DNA of 5,520 bases, taken from assembly GCA_022729285.1 (NCBI GenBank), contig JALDAI010000052.1, forward strand, positions 1 through 5,520, given 5' to 3'. Shown here one piece after another: positions 1 to 5,520 of this stretch (within the stretch, counting starts at the first letter, position 1; every line of letters starts with the position of its first letter). This DNA is from Candidatus Nanoanaerosalina archaeon. Lineage in GTDB: Archaea; Nanohalarchaeota; Nanosalinia; Nanosalinales; Nanoanaerosalinaceae. The notes below the pieces were generated by a model that worked only from the letters and a program-made list of their open reading frames with translations, was not told the DNA's origin and searched no databases. A program made the position numbers and the translations under genes.

Positions 1-111
1 ATACCCGTTGAAAACAGTGAGCTAGTTTTAGGTACCTGGCAGAACATTTTTCTAGTAGAAGGAGACGGGCCAAGAAAAAGAAGTATCAAAGTATACGTTT
101 ATGGAGAGTAA
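1..111 (+). CDS. YjbQ/UPF0047 family protein, C-terminal fragment
   Basis: An open plus-strand frame enters from the left edge and ends at TAA (109-111), giving the last 36 residues of a protein whose start is outside the window. The motif LGTWQNIFLVEGDGPRKR (residues 11-28) closely matches the conserved C-terminal signature of the YjbQ/UPF0047 family (LGTWQ-x-IF-x3-E-x-DGPR-x-R), usually a compact cytosolic protein of about 130-140 residues. Some members show weak thiamine-phosphate synthase activity, but the physiological role is not settled, so I assign no reaction. The gene converges on the minus-strand zinc-finger gene, with only 9 nt between the two stop codons. The family call rests on the visible motif; the rest of the protein cannot be judged. 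Confidence 0.85.
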   Translation: MPVENSELVLGTWQNIFLVEGDGPRKRSIKVYVYGE

Positions 112-128
112 AAAAGGAGTTTACTCCT
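110..128 (-). terminator. Hairpin plus T-tract between convergent genes
   Basis: On the minus strand, AGGAG (128-124), loop TAAA (123-120) and CTCCT (119-115) form a 5-bp stem followed directly by T residues (114-110). The loop contains the stop codon of the zinc-finger gene (123-121). This resembles an intrinsic terminator. Read on the plus strand, the same stem follows the YjbQ-like stop and leads into a pyrimidine-rich run, so it may act in both directions, less convincingly on the plus side. The stem is short, and archaeal termination depends mainly on the U-tract. Confidence 0.55.
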
Positions 129-561
129 CCTCTTCCTCTTTTTCAGGCCATTCAATGTGGAGTTTAGGTAGTTTAGGCCCTAACCTCTTTTTGAAAACCT
201 CCGAAACACCTTCGTAAAACTCCTTAGTTTCCTCAAAGATATCCTTCATTAAAGGTAGGACAACATCTTCACCGACCTCTGCAGCTGTTGAAAACATCTC
301 TTTACCTGACTCAACCTGTTTCTGAACCCATTCTTTCTCCATCAGTTTATTTATCCGTTCCTCAACCCTGTCCTTACTTTTGTTAAGCTCATCAGCTATC
401 TCATCAACGGTTTTACTACCTTTCTCAAGGAGCTTTATTATCTCTAAATCATCCTTCTTATCCACAACGTCTTCGTGAGACTTTGTTTTATGAACTCCTA
501 AACCTCTTTTAGTATCAAAAGATTTTTCACATACATCACATTCAAACTTTTCATCAGACAT
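121..561 (-). CDS. C2H2 zinc-finger / winged-helix protein
   Basis: Predicted 146-residue cytosolic protein from ATG at 561. An in-frame TTG at 573 would add four residues, but ATG is preferred. Residues 6-29 form a classical C2H2 finger: C8-x2-C11-x12-H24-x4-H29, with F6, F15 and L21 at the usual core positions. Residues about 38-92 look like a winged helix-turn-helix: a helix near 38-47, a second near 52-59 (TVDEIADEL), a recognition-like helix near 62-77, and a wing ending near 90. Residues 95-128 are probably helical and amphipathic, and the tail from 137 is strongly acidic (WPEKEEEEE). No membrane segment or signal peptide is seen. Small C2H2 proteins are common in some archaea and are mostly uncharacterised. 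A DNA-binding regulator is the natural inference, but its target is unknown. It follows the ATP synthase operon but has its own promoter-like site and terminator, so it is probably a separate unit. Confidence 0.85.
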   Translation of the reverse strand: MSDEKFECDVCEKSFDTKRGLGVHKTKSHEDVVDKKDDLEIIKLLEKGSKTVDEIADELNKSKDRVEERINKLMEKEWVQKQVESGKEMFSTAAEVGEDVVLPLMKDIFEETKEFYEGVSEVFKKRLGPKLPKLHIEWPEKEEEEE

Positions 562-595
562 GGTAACCAACAAAGAAAAAATTGTTTTACGACTG

Positions 596-603
596 ATATA
601 AAA
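596..603 (-). promoter_or_regulatory. TATA-box-like promoter element for the zinc-finger gene
   Basis: The minus strand reads TTTTATAT (603-596), a good match to the archaeal TATA box. Typical archaeal spacing would start transcription near 573-575, about 12 nt before the ATG at 561. No Shine-Dalgarno sequence precedes that ATG, which fits a short-leader or leaderless transcript. No clear BRE is seen upstream. The region is AT-rich, so a chance match is possible, but position and spacing both fit. Confidence 0.55.
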
Positions 604-630
604 CTACTCAAAGGTATCGGTTTAATTCTA

Positions 631-650
631 GAAAAATAAGAAAAAAGAGG
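631..650 (-). terminator. U-tract terminator of the ATP synthase operon
   Basis: Just past the atpD stop (TAA, 658-656), the minus strand reads CCTCTTTTTTCTTATTTTTC, with T6 at 646-641 and T5 at 636-632. Consecutive U-tracts without a strong hairpin are the usual archaeal termination signal. It separates the operon from the zinc-finger promoter about 30 nt further on. Confidence 0.6.
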
Positions 651-655
651 GAATG

Positions 656-1258
656 TTACTGCATCTCCTTAAACTTCTTGATCCTAAACGTAGACTCTCT
701 CTGATCCTCTTCAAGCTTCTGAGACACATAGTTTAAAGCTTCCTTAAACTCAGGTATAACCTTATGTTCTAAAGCATTAACCCGTCTCTTAGTAGATTCA
801 ATCTCATCAACAAGGTTTAAAATCGAAGTCTCAAGCTCAGCCTTCCTTCTAATAAGCTCTAAAAGCTCTTCAAAGTTTTTCTTAGTTTTTAAAACTCTTG
901 AAGAAACATTTAAAGGGTTGAAAACAGTTTTTTCAGAGCTTATCTCTACTTTAGGAACGCTGGTACCCATGATATTGTTAGAATCTATCTCCGCATAAGT
1001 CTCCCCTACTTTCTCCGTTAAAGAGTAAAGACGGTCAACACCGTCGAAAGCCTTAGCAAGGTCAGAGCTGTTTAAAGCATCTGAGTAAGTTTTACAGACC
1101 CTTTCCTCAAGATCTTTCAGCTTAGGAATCAGATCCATAAGCTCATGGATAAGGTTGTCCCTTTTCTTCTCCAAAACAGAGTGACCGGACTCAGCTAAAC
1201 CGATCTTCTCCTTTAACCTTAACTCCTCAGACCTTGTAGGTTTGACATCTTGGGACAT
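656..1258 (-). CDS. atpD: A-type ATP synthase subunit D (rotor shaft)
   Basis: Subunit D is the long coiled-coil axle of the central stalk. With F it turns inside the A3B3 head and couples ion flow in the membrane rotor to ATP synthesis. The 200 residues carry the family marks: VKPTRSEELRLKEKI at 5-19, a basic and acidic helix to about 60, the NNIMG turn at 94-98, and the C-terminal helix with STKRRVNALEHKVIP at 155-169 and a terminal ESTFRIKKFK run. N- and C-terminal helices of this kind pair as an antiparallel coiled coil. Length is at the short end of the usual 200-220. The ATG at 1258 shares its A with the atpB stop (TAATG), so translation is probably coupled. The upstream ribosome site is weak (AGTGGT, 1269-1264). 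It is the last gene of the operon. Confidence 0.96.
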   Translation of the reverse strand: MSQDVKPTRSEELRLKEKIGLAESGHSVLEKKRDNLIHELMDLIPKLKDLEERVCKTYSDALNSSDLAKAFDGVDRLYSLTEKVGETYAEIDSNNIMGTSVPKVEISSEKTVFNPLNVSSRVLKTKKNFEELLELIRRKAELETSILNLVDEIESTKRRVNALEHKVIPEFKEALNYVSQKLEEDQRESTFRIKKFKEMQ

Positions 1259-2634
1259 TATTTACCACTTTTCAAATACTTCTCCTTAATATCCGGATCA
1301 ATCCTTGTCAGAACGTTTGCAGGAAGCTGTTCCAAAAGACTCCACGCCTTCGTGAGAGATTCTTCAATATCCCTGTCCTCGCCGTAATCCTGCCTTAGGA
1401 AAGAGTCCTCGTACATTTCAGCAAAGCTTAAAATCTTTTTATCCCTTTCAGAAAGAGCTCCTTCGCCAACAATCTGTACAAGCTCCCTGATAGACTTTCC
1501 TTCAGCATAGCTTGCGTAAAGCTGATCTGAAACGTCTGAGTGGTCCTCCCGTGTTTTTCCATCGCCTATACCGTTGTCCATCAGTCTTGAAAGCGAGGTT
1601 AAAACATCGATAGGAGGGTATACTCCACGGTTGTGGAGGCTTCTGTCCAAAACAATCTGTCCCTCAGTGATGTAACCTGTAAGATCAGGTATAGGATGTG
1701 TGATATCGTCTCCAACCATAGTTAAGATAGGTATCTGGGTTACAGATCCTTCCTTACCTTTTATGGAACCGGCTCTTTCATAGATTTCAGCAAGATCCGT
1801 ATACATGTATCCAGGGTATCCTCTTCTACCAGGAACCTCCTCCCTTGCTGAACCGATCTCTCTTAAAGCGTTACAGTAGTTTGTCATATCTGTCATAATT
1901 ACAAGAACATGCATACCTTTCTCAAAAGCAAAGTACTCTGCGGTTGTAAGAGCCATTCTAGGCGTAAGAAGTCTCTCAGCAGCAGGATCGTTCGCTCTGT
2001 TAAGGAACACAACAGCTCTTTCAAGAGCTCCTGTCTCCTTGAAGTCCTTGATAAAGCTTTGAGCCTCTTCGTTTGTAATACCCATTCCGGCGAACACAAC
2101 CATGAAATCGTTGTCCTCTCCGCCGCTGTCCTTTACAGAAGCCTGTCTAGCAATCTGTAAAGCGATCTTGTTGTGAGGCAGCCCTGAACCTGAGAAAACA
2201 GGTAGTTTCTGACCTCTTACAAGAGTGTTCATAGAGTCGATAGCTGAAATACCTGTCTGGATAAAGTCTTCAGGCATCTCCCTTGAGTAAGGGTTTATAG
2301 CGTTACCCGTAATATCTCTTTCCTCCTCAGGAACGATTTCAGGTCCTTCAATCGGTTTACCGGTTCCGTCCAGGATTCTTCCCTGTAACTCCTCTGTTAA
2401 AGGCATCTTAACAGACTTGTTTTTAAACCTCACCTTAGCGTTTCTTCCGATACCTCTTGTCTCCTCATAAACCTGTACTACAACAATATCCTTTGAAGTA
2501 TCAAGTACTTCCCCCTTCTTCACTTTTCCATCAACTGTTTCAATCTCTACAATATCTCCGTAAGCAACGTTTTCAGCCTTTTCTACAAAGATTAGAGGGC
2601 CTTCAACGTTCTTTATTGTCTTGTACTCCTTCAT
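1258..2634 (-). CDS. atpB: A-type ATP synthase subunit B (non-catalytic)
   Basis: Subunit B alternates with A in the A3B3 hexamer and contributes to the catalytic interface without hydrolysing nucleotide itself. The 458 residues match the family's normal length. An N-terminal beta-barrel (about 1-75) is followed by the nucleotide-binding domain. Family hallmarks are FIQTGISAID (124-133), LVRGQKLPVFSGSGLPHN (138-155), which replaces a Walker A motif as expected for B, VIMTDMTNY (245-253), and PGRRGYPGYMYTDLAEIYERAG (268-289). SLSR (347-350) supplies the arginine finger, R350, and KTREDHSDVSDQLYASYA follows at 360-377. The C-terminal helical domain includes EGALSERDKK (391-400). The ATG at 2634 overlaps the atpA stop by one base, with a good ribosome site, GAGGTG, 7 nt upstream. 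No truncation or missing key residue is seen. The name follows archaeal usage and is not the bacterial F-type a subunit. Confidence 0.98.
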   Translation of the reverse strand: MKEYKTIKNVEGPLIFVEKAENVAYGDIVEIETVDGKVKKGEVLDTSKDIVVVQVYEETRGIGRNAKVRFKNKSVKMPLTEELQGRILDGTGKPIEGPEIVPEEERDITGNAINPYSREMPEDFIQTGISAIDSMNTLVRGQKLPVFSGSGLPHNKIALQIARQASVKDSGGEDNDFMVVFAGMGITNEEAQSFIKDFKETGALERAVVFLNRANDPAAERLLTPRMALTTAEYFAFEKGMHVLVIMTDMTNYCNALREIGSAREEVPGRRGYPGYMYTDLAEIYERAGSIKGKEGSVTQIPILTMVGDDITHPIPDLTGYITEGQIVLDRSLHNRGVYPPIDVLTSLSRLMDNGIGDGKTREDHSDVSDQLYASYAEGKSIRELVQIVGEGALSERDKKILSFAEMYEDSFLRQDYGEDRDIEESLTKAWSLLEQLPANVLTRIDPDIKEKYLKSGK

Positions 2635-4382
2635 TACTTACCACCTCTTAACTCTTCAAAATCTTCTTCCATCTTTTCCTCGACAGCTTCAATACGTTCA
2701 CCAAAGTTCTCTCTGAACCGTACCTCTCCTAAGAGAGTCCGTGATTCAATACCTGTAATCTCTTCAAGATCAACACCGTCTTCTAAAGCCTCCTCTGCTT
2801 TTTCACCGAACTCCAGTATACTTTCTAAAATCTTAAAAGTTTTCTCAGGAGATGAGAAAGTATCTATGTCGTGGAAAGCGTTCTGTTGTAGGAAGAACTC
2901 TTTAACCATCCTTGCAACCTCTAGTTTCAGCTGTTTCCCTTCAGGAAGAGCATCAGAACCTACAAGCTGTACGGTTTCCTGTAGTTTTTCATCCTGTTGC
3001 AACAGGTCCTTAGTCTCCTTAACAGTTTCAGTCCACTTATCCGAGACGTTCTCCTCAAACCATCCGGATAAAGAGTCCTCATAGCCGGAGTAAGAATCAG
3101 TCCATGAAATAGCAGGGAAGTGTCTCTTGTTAGCTAAGTCCTTATCAAGAGCCCAGAAAGTCTGCACAACCCTTAAAGTGTTCTGGGTAACAGGCTCTGT
3201 GAAGTCTCCTCCCGGAGGTGATACGGCTCCAATAGTTGTAACAGAACCTGTTTCATCACAGTTAGTTGTTACACGTCCTCCTCTCTCATAAAAAGCTGCA
3301 AGCCTTGAAGCAAGGTATGCAGGGAATCCTCTTTCACCAGGCATCTCTTCCAGCCTTGAAGAAATCTCTCTCATAGCCTCAGCCCACCTTGAAGTGGAGT
3401 CAGCCATCAGTGCAACAGAGTAGCCCTGGTCCCTGAAATACTCAGCAATAGTTATACCAGTATAGATTGAAGCCTCTCTAGCAGCCACAGGCATGTTTGA
3501 AGTGTTAGCGATCAAAACAGTTCTGTCCATCAGTTTAGAGTCTGAGTGAGGGTCTTCAAGTTCAGGGAACTCTTTTAGAACCTCTGTCATTTCGTTACCT
3601 CTTTCCCCGCAACCGATGAAAATGATTATATCAGCGTCAGACCACTTAGCCAGCTGGTGCTGTGTAACAGTTTTACCCGTTCCAAAACCTCCTGGGATAG
3701 CTGCTGCACCACCCTTAGCTATAGGGAAAAGTCCGTCAAGAATTCTCTGACCGGTTACAAGCGGTACAGTTGGTTCCAACTTTTTCTTGTAAGGTCTTGG
3801 CTCTCTGATAGACCACTGGTGAGACATCTTTACTTCGTAGCCGTCCTCAAGAACTGCTACAGTATCTTCAACAGTGAACTCTCCCTCCTTAACCTCTTTC
3901 ACTACACCGGATTTCTCAGGAGGCAGCATAATCTTGTGTTCAAAACCTTTTTCTTCAACGGTACCAACAACTCCTCCAGCAGCTACTTCATCTCCTTCAC
4001 TGACTTTTGGAGAAAACTCCCACATCTCAGAGTGGCTTACACCGTCTGCCTGTGTTCCTCTAGTGATAAAATCTCCCTGTTTCTCTTTTAGATTAGGTAG
4101 AGGTCTTTGTAGACCATCGTAAATAGATGAAAGAATTCCAGGACCAAGCTCAACAGATAAAGGCTGTTCAGTGTCCTTAACAGGCTCTCCAGGTTTTATA
4201 CCTGTAGTATCCTCGTATACCTGGATAAAAGTTTTTTCACCTGAGATTTTGATAACTTCTCCTAGAAGCTGTTCATCTCCTACTTTAATCACGTTGTACA
4301 TCTGGCTTTCAAGTCCTTTAGCTATAACAAGCGGACCGGAAACCCTGTATACTTCTCCTTCAACTTTATTTTCATTACTCAT
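2634..4382 (-). CDS. atpA: A-type ATP synthase subunit A (catalytic)
   Basis: Subunit A binds Mg-ATP/ADP and carries out synthesis or hydrolysis at the A/B interface of the cytosolic head. From ATG at 4382 it has 582 residues, normal for the family. The order is: beta-barrel (about 1-70), the A-specific non-homologous region (about 112-187, including EMWEFSPKV and HKIMLPPEKSG), the P-loop GGFGTGKT (231-238, K237), CGERGNEM with catalytic glutamate E260, Walker B strand ending LMAD (D328), STSRWAEAMREIS and MPGERGFPAYLASRLAAFYERGG, then a helical C-terminal domain. No intein interrupts the P-loop, a common insertion site in archaeal A subunits. An in-frame GTG at 4391 is rejected as start because it lies inside the AGGTGA ribosome site for the ATG. 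The P-loop departs from the usual archaeal GPFGSGKT at two positions. The gene starts 5 nt after atpF and overlaps atpB by 1 nt. Confidence 0.98.
   Translation of the reverse strand: MSNENKVEGEVYRVSGPLVIAKGLESQMYNVIKVGDEQLLGEVIKISGEKTFIQVYEDTTGIKPGEPVKDTEQPLSVELGPGILSSIYDGLQRPLPNLKEKQGDFITRGTQADGVSHSEMWEFSPKVSEGDEVAAGGVVGTVEEKGFEHKIMLPPEKSGVVKEVKEGEFTVEDTVAVLEDGYEVKMSHQWSIREPRPYKKKLEPTVPLVTGQRILDGLFPIAKGGAAAIPGGFGTGKTVTQHQLAKWSDADIIIFIGCGERGNEMTEVLKEFPELEDPHSDSKLMDRTVLIANTSNMPVAAREASIYTGITIAEYFRDQGYSVALMADSTSRWAEAMREISSRLEEMPGERGFPAYLASRLAAFYERGGRVTTNCDETGSVTTIGAVSPPGGDFTEPVTQNTLRVVQTFWALDKDLANKRHFPAISWTDSYSGYEDSLSGWFEENVSDKWTETVKETKDLLQQDEKLQETVQLVGSDALPEGKQLKLEVARMVKEFFLQQNAFHDIDTFSSPEKTFKILESILEFGEKAEEALEDGVDLEEITGIESRTLLGEVRFRENFGERIEAVEEKMEEDFEELRGGK
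2642..2647 (-). promoter_or_regulatory. Ribosome binding site of atpB
   Basis: GAGGTG on the minus strand ends 7 nt before the atpB ATG (2634). It is formed by the last codons of atpA (Arg-Gly-Gly), so the end of one protein also serves as the start signal of the next. Confidence 0.7.
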
Positions 4383-4387
4383 AATAT

Positions 4388-4393
4388 TCACCT
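4388..4393 (-). promoter_or_regulatory. Ribosome binding site that fixes the atpA start
   Basis: AGGTGA on the minus strand is a six-base match to the core Shine-Dalgarno sequence and lies 5 nt before ATG (4382-4380). Its last three bases are the atpF stop codon TGA. The in-frame GTG at 4391-4389 lies within this site and so is unlikely to be the start, which makes atpA 582 rather than 585 residues. Confidence 0.8.
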
Positions 4394-4705
4394 TAAAAGA
4401 TCAACTCCTACAGACTCCTTAATCTTACTTCTAAGAGTCTCACCCCCTCCTTTTTCAGAGAGAGAAACAAATATCGGATCAACCGATGACTTAACCTTCT
4501 TTTTTAATCCGTAGGACAGTTTTTCAAATCTTTCACCGTCCATAACAACTATTCCATAATCCGAGCCGTCTTTAAGCTCCTTAACCTTTTTTTCAAAAAC
4601 TTCATCTTTTCCAGCTGTAACAGCGTTCTTTATACCTGCGAGTCTGAAGCCTAAACAAAAATCTTCGCTCCCCACTACACAGATACTGCTTTTTTCGTTA
4701 CTCAA
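4388..4705 (-). CDS. atpF: A-type ATP synthase subunit F (central stalk)
   Basis: Subunit F is a small Rossmann-like protein that binds the D shaft and modulates ATP hydrolysis. The 105-residue length is typical. Visible marks are a first beta strand ICVVG (8-12), GFRLAGIKN (19-27, the family signature), YGIVVMD (50-56) for a later strand, PIFVSL (77-82), and a C-terminal helix ending SVGVDLL. The start is TTG at 4705. The frame is closed by TAA five codons upstream, there is no ATG or GTG between, and the next in-frame ATG comes only at residue 55. GGGTGGTG (4715-4708) just upstream acts as a plausible ribosome site. The TTG overlaps the atpC stop (TTGA), a 4-nt overlap implying translational coupling. 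TTG starts are less efficient than ATG, which may tune the F:A ratio (one F per three A); that last point is inference. Confidence 0.93.
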   Translation of the reverse strand: MSNEKSSICVVGSEDFCLGFRLAGIKNAVTAGKDEVFEKKVKELKDGSDYGIVVMDGERFEKLSYGLKKKVKSSVDPIFVSLSEKGGGETLRSKIKESVGVDLLR

Positions 4706-5520
4706 AACACCACCCTTTTACTTATTTCAGATTCATCTAAACCAAGTTTCTTACCTCTAACAATCTTCCTAATGTTCTCGACCTCCGTTTCTTTTCTCAC
4801 AACGTATCCAAGAACCGGTGAAACAGTTTTAGGCGGGGAAAGGCTTAGAGACTTTGAACTGTTAAACCTTTTTCTCTCTATACCGATTTCTATACTCTCC
4901 ATAAAACCTAGTTTTTCGCCATCAGTATCCGTAAAATCTGAAACCTTTTCCATAAAGGTTGCCTCATCCGTCTCGTAAAGAGATTTCAGATCAGATACAG
5001 AAAGATTTCCTATACGGTTATCACCGTCCTTAACGAGATAAGAATCCAGATCAAAGGAGTTTTTATCCATTAAACGTGCTCTTCCAACCGTGTTAATATT
5101 AGCAGTATCTACTTCAAACCTTAAGAATTTCTTAAGACCGTAATCGCTTATACCCAGCTGTTTAACCTGGTTAACAAGGTTTAAAAGGTATTTTTTATCC
5201 ATTAAAAGCTCTAGTTCGTTGAAAGAGTTTACTTCTTCACCGTTGATTATCCTGCTGAAACGGTTCCTAACAAAGTTTTCAAGATCTTCAAATTTTGTGT
5301 TCTCATCAACTAAAAAACTGATATCGTGTTTAGAGATGTTAGGCGACTCCTCTAAATGTTTTACAACCATTTCCTTAGACATACCGTTACTAGAAGACCT
5401 GTTCTTCCAAGAAAACACTTTTCTAAGGTTTCTAGTATCGTACTTCAAGAAATAATTTTCCAAAAACCGTTTAACCTCTCCATCAGAGAGTTTAACAAGT
5501 TTTTTAGCTGTTTTAACAAG
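4702..5520 (-). CDS. atpC: A-type ATP synthase subunit C (AC39/d family), N-terminus cut by window
   Basis: Subunit C is the funnel-shaped socket joining the central D-F shaft to the membrane K ring. The frame is open through the right edge, giving 272 visible residues; a TTG at 5463 could begin a shorter reading but is internal. The family is usually about 320-380 residues, so roughly 65-100 are missing. Three related segments show its known pseudo-threefold repeat: residues 20-40 (YFLKYDTRNLRKVFSWK), 129-151 (FLRFEVDTANINTVGRAR) and 236-261 (YVVRKETEVENIRKIVRGKK). Each combines an aromatic and basic start with an acidic residue, N-[LI] and a basic end. The last matches the family's conserved C-terminus. 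The protein is mostly helical with no membrane segment. It is divergent in the middle, as is usual for this fast-evolving subunit. Position directly before F-A-B-D supports the call. Its stop overlaps the atpF start by 4 nt. Confidence 0.92.
   Translation of the reverse strand, partial: LVKTAKKLVKLSDGEVKRFLENYFLKYDTRNLRKVFSWKNRSSSNGMSKEMVVKHLEESPNISKHDISFLVDENTKFEDLENFVRNRFSRIINGEEVNSFNELELLMDKKYLLNLVNQVKQLGISDYGLKKFLRFEVDTANINTVGRARLMDKNSFDLDSYLVKDGDNRIGNLSVSDLKSLYETDEATFMEKVSDFTDTDGEKLGFMESIEIGIERKRFNSSKSLSLSPPKTVSPVLGYVVRKETEVENIRKIVRGKKLGLDESEISKRVVF
4708..4715 (-). promoter_or_regulatory. Ribosome-site-like sequence of atpF
   Basis: GGGTGGTG on the minus strand lies 2 nt before the TTG start of atpF (4705), with its best GGTG match 5 nt away. 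It is made from the last atpC codons (Arg-Val-Val) and supports the TTG start. The match to the standard core is only moderate. Confidence 0.45.

Noticed and set aside
562..573. TTG start at 573 for the zinc-finger protein, adding four residues
   Set aside because: The ATG at 561 begins just before the zinc finger with a natural MSDE start. TTG is a weaker codon, and the likely transcript start near 574 leaves room for the ATG. It is not fully excluded if the transcript is leaderless.
1899..2099. Minus-strand frame within atpB in another register, and plus-strand frames at 1909-2160, 2457-2651, 2866-3084, 3874-4122, 4171-4422, 4772-4978 and 5219-5455
   Set aside because: All overlap well-supported ATP synthase genes and have no ribosome site or family motif of their own.
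3669..3692. Possible intein at the atpA P-loop
   Set aside because: The P-loop is uninterrupted and the protein is of normal length, so no intein is present.
3657..4091. 144-codon open frame on the plus strand, opposite atpA
   Set aside because: It is fully antisense to the strongly conserved atpA, its composition is rich in Ser, Phe and Leu as expected of a shadow frame, and it shows no recognisable motif.
5461..5463. TTG at 5463 as the start of atpC
   Set aside because: The frame stays open to the right edge, and the residues before it (ending in LSDGEVKRFL) continue the expected helix, so the gene starts outside the window.
1..5520. CRISPR array, insertion sequence, tRNA or rRNA
   Set aside because: No regularly spaced direct repeats, transposase, terminal inverted repeats or cloverleaf-like sequence were seen; nearly all of the window is occupied by coding sequence.

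Overview
This window carries the 3' part of an archaeal-type (A/V-type) rotary ATP synthase operon on the minus strand, followed by a small zinc-finger gene on the same strand. The last 36 codons of a YjbQ/UPF0047-family gene converge on that gene from the plus strand. Five features together suggest an archaeon with a compact genome: A-type subunits in the order C-F-A-B-D, a TATA-box promoter with a short or absent leader, U-tract terminators, a C2H2 zinc finger joined to a winged helix, and roughly 40% GC judged by eye. A DPANN or nanohaloarchaeal relative is plausible but not shown. Some bacteria also carry V/A-type operons, so the synthase alone does not decide the domain.

Layout, reading down the minus strand from the right edge: atpC (stalk/socket subunit; 5' end cut by the window), atpF (central-stalk regulatory subunit), atpA (catalytic subunit), atpB (non-catalytic nucleotide-binding subunit) and atpD (central rotor shaft). 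The genes are packed with 4-nt, none (5-nt gap), 1-nt and 1-nt overlaps, and Shine-Dalgarno-like sequences lie inside the preceding coding regions, so this is one translationally coupled transcript. Its promoter, and the expected genes for H, I, K and E, lie beyond the right edge. A T-rich terminator follows atpD. The zinc-finger gene then has its own TATA-like promoter in the 94-nt gap and ends in a hairpin plus T-tract shared with the convergent YjbQ-like gene.

Together A3B3 forms the ATP-making head, D and F form the rotor shaft, and C is the socket joining the shaft to the membrane K ring. The main oddities are a GGFGTGKT P-loop in the catalytic subunit (the usual archaeal form is GPFGSGKT), a repeated gene-junction element (GTGGTAARTAATG), a start-codon choice for atpA decided by its ribosome site, and the uncharacterised zinc-finger/winged-helix protein. 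I see no clear novel multi-gene system. No intergenic stretch exceeds 300 bases, and I see no tRNA, rRNA, CRISPR array or insertion sequence.
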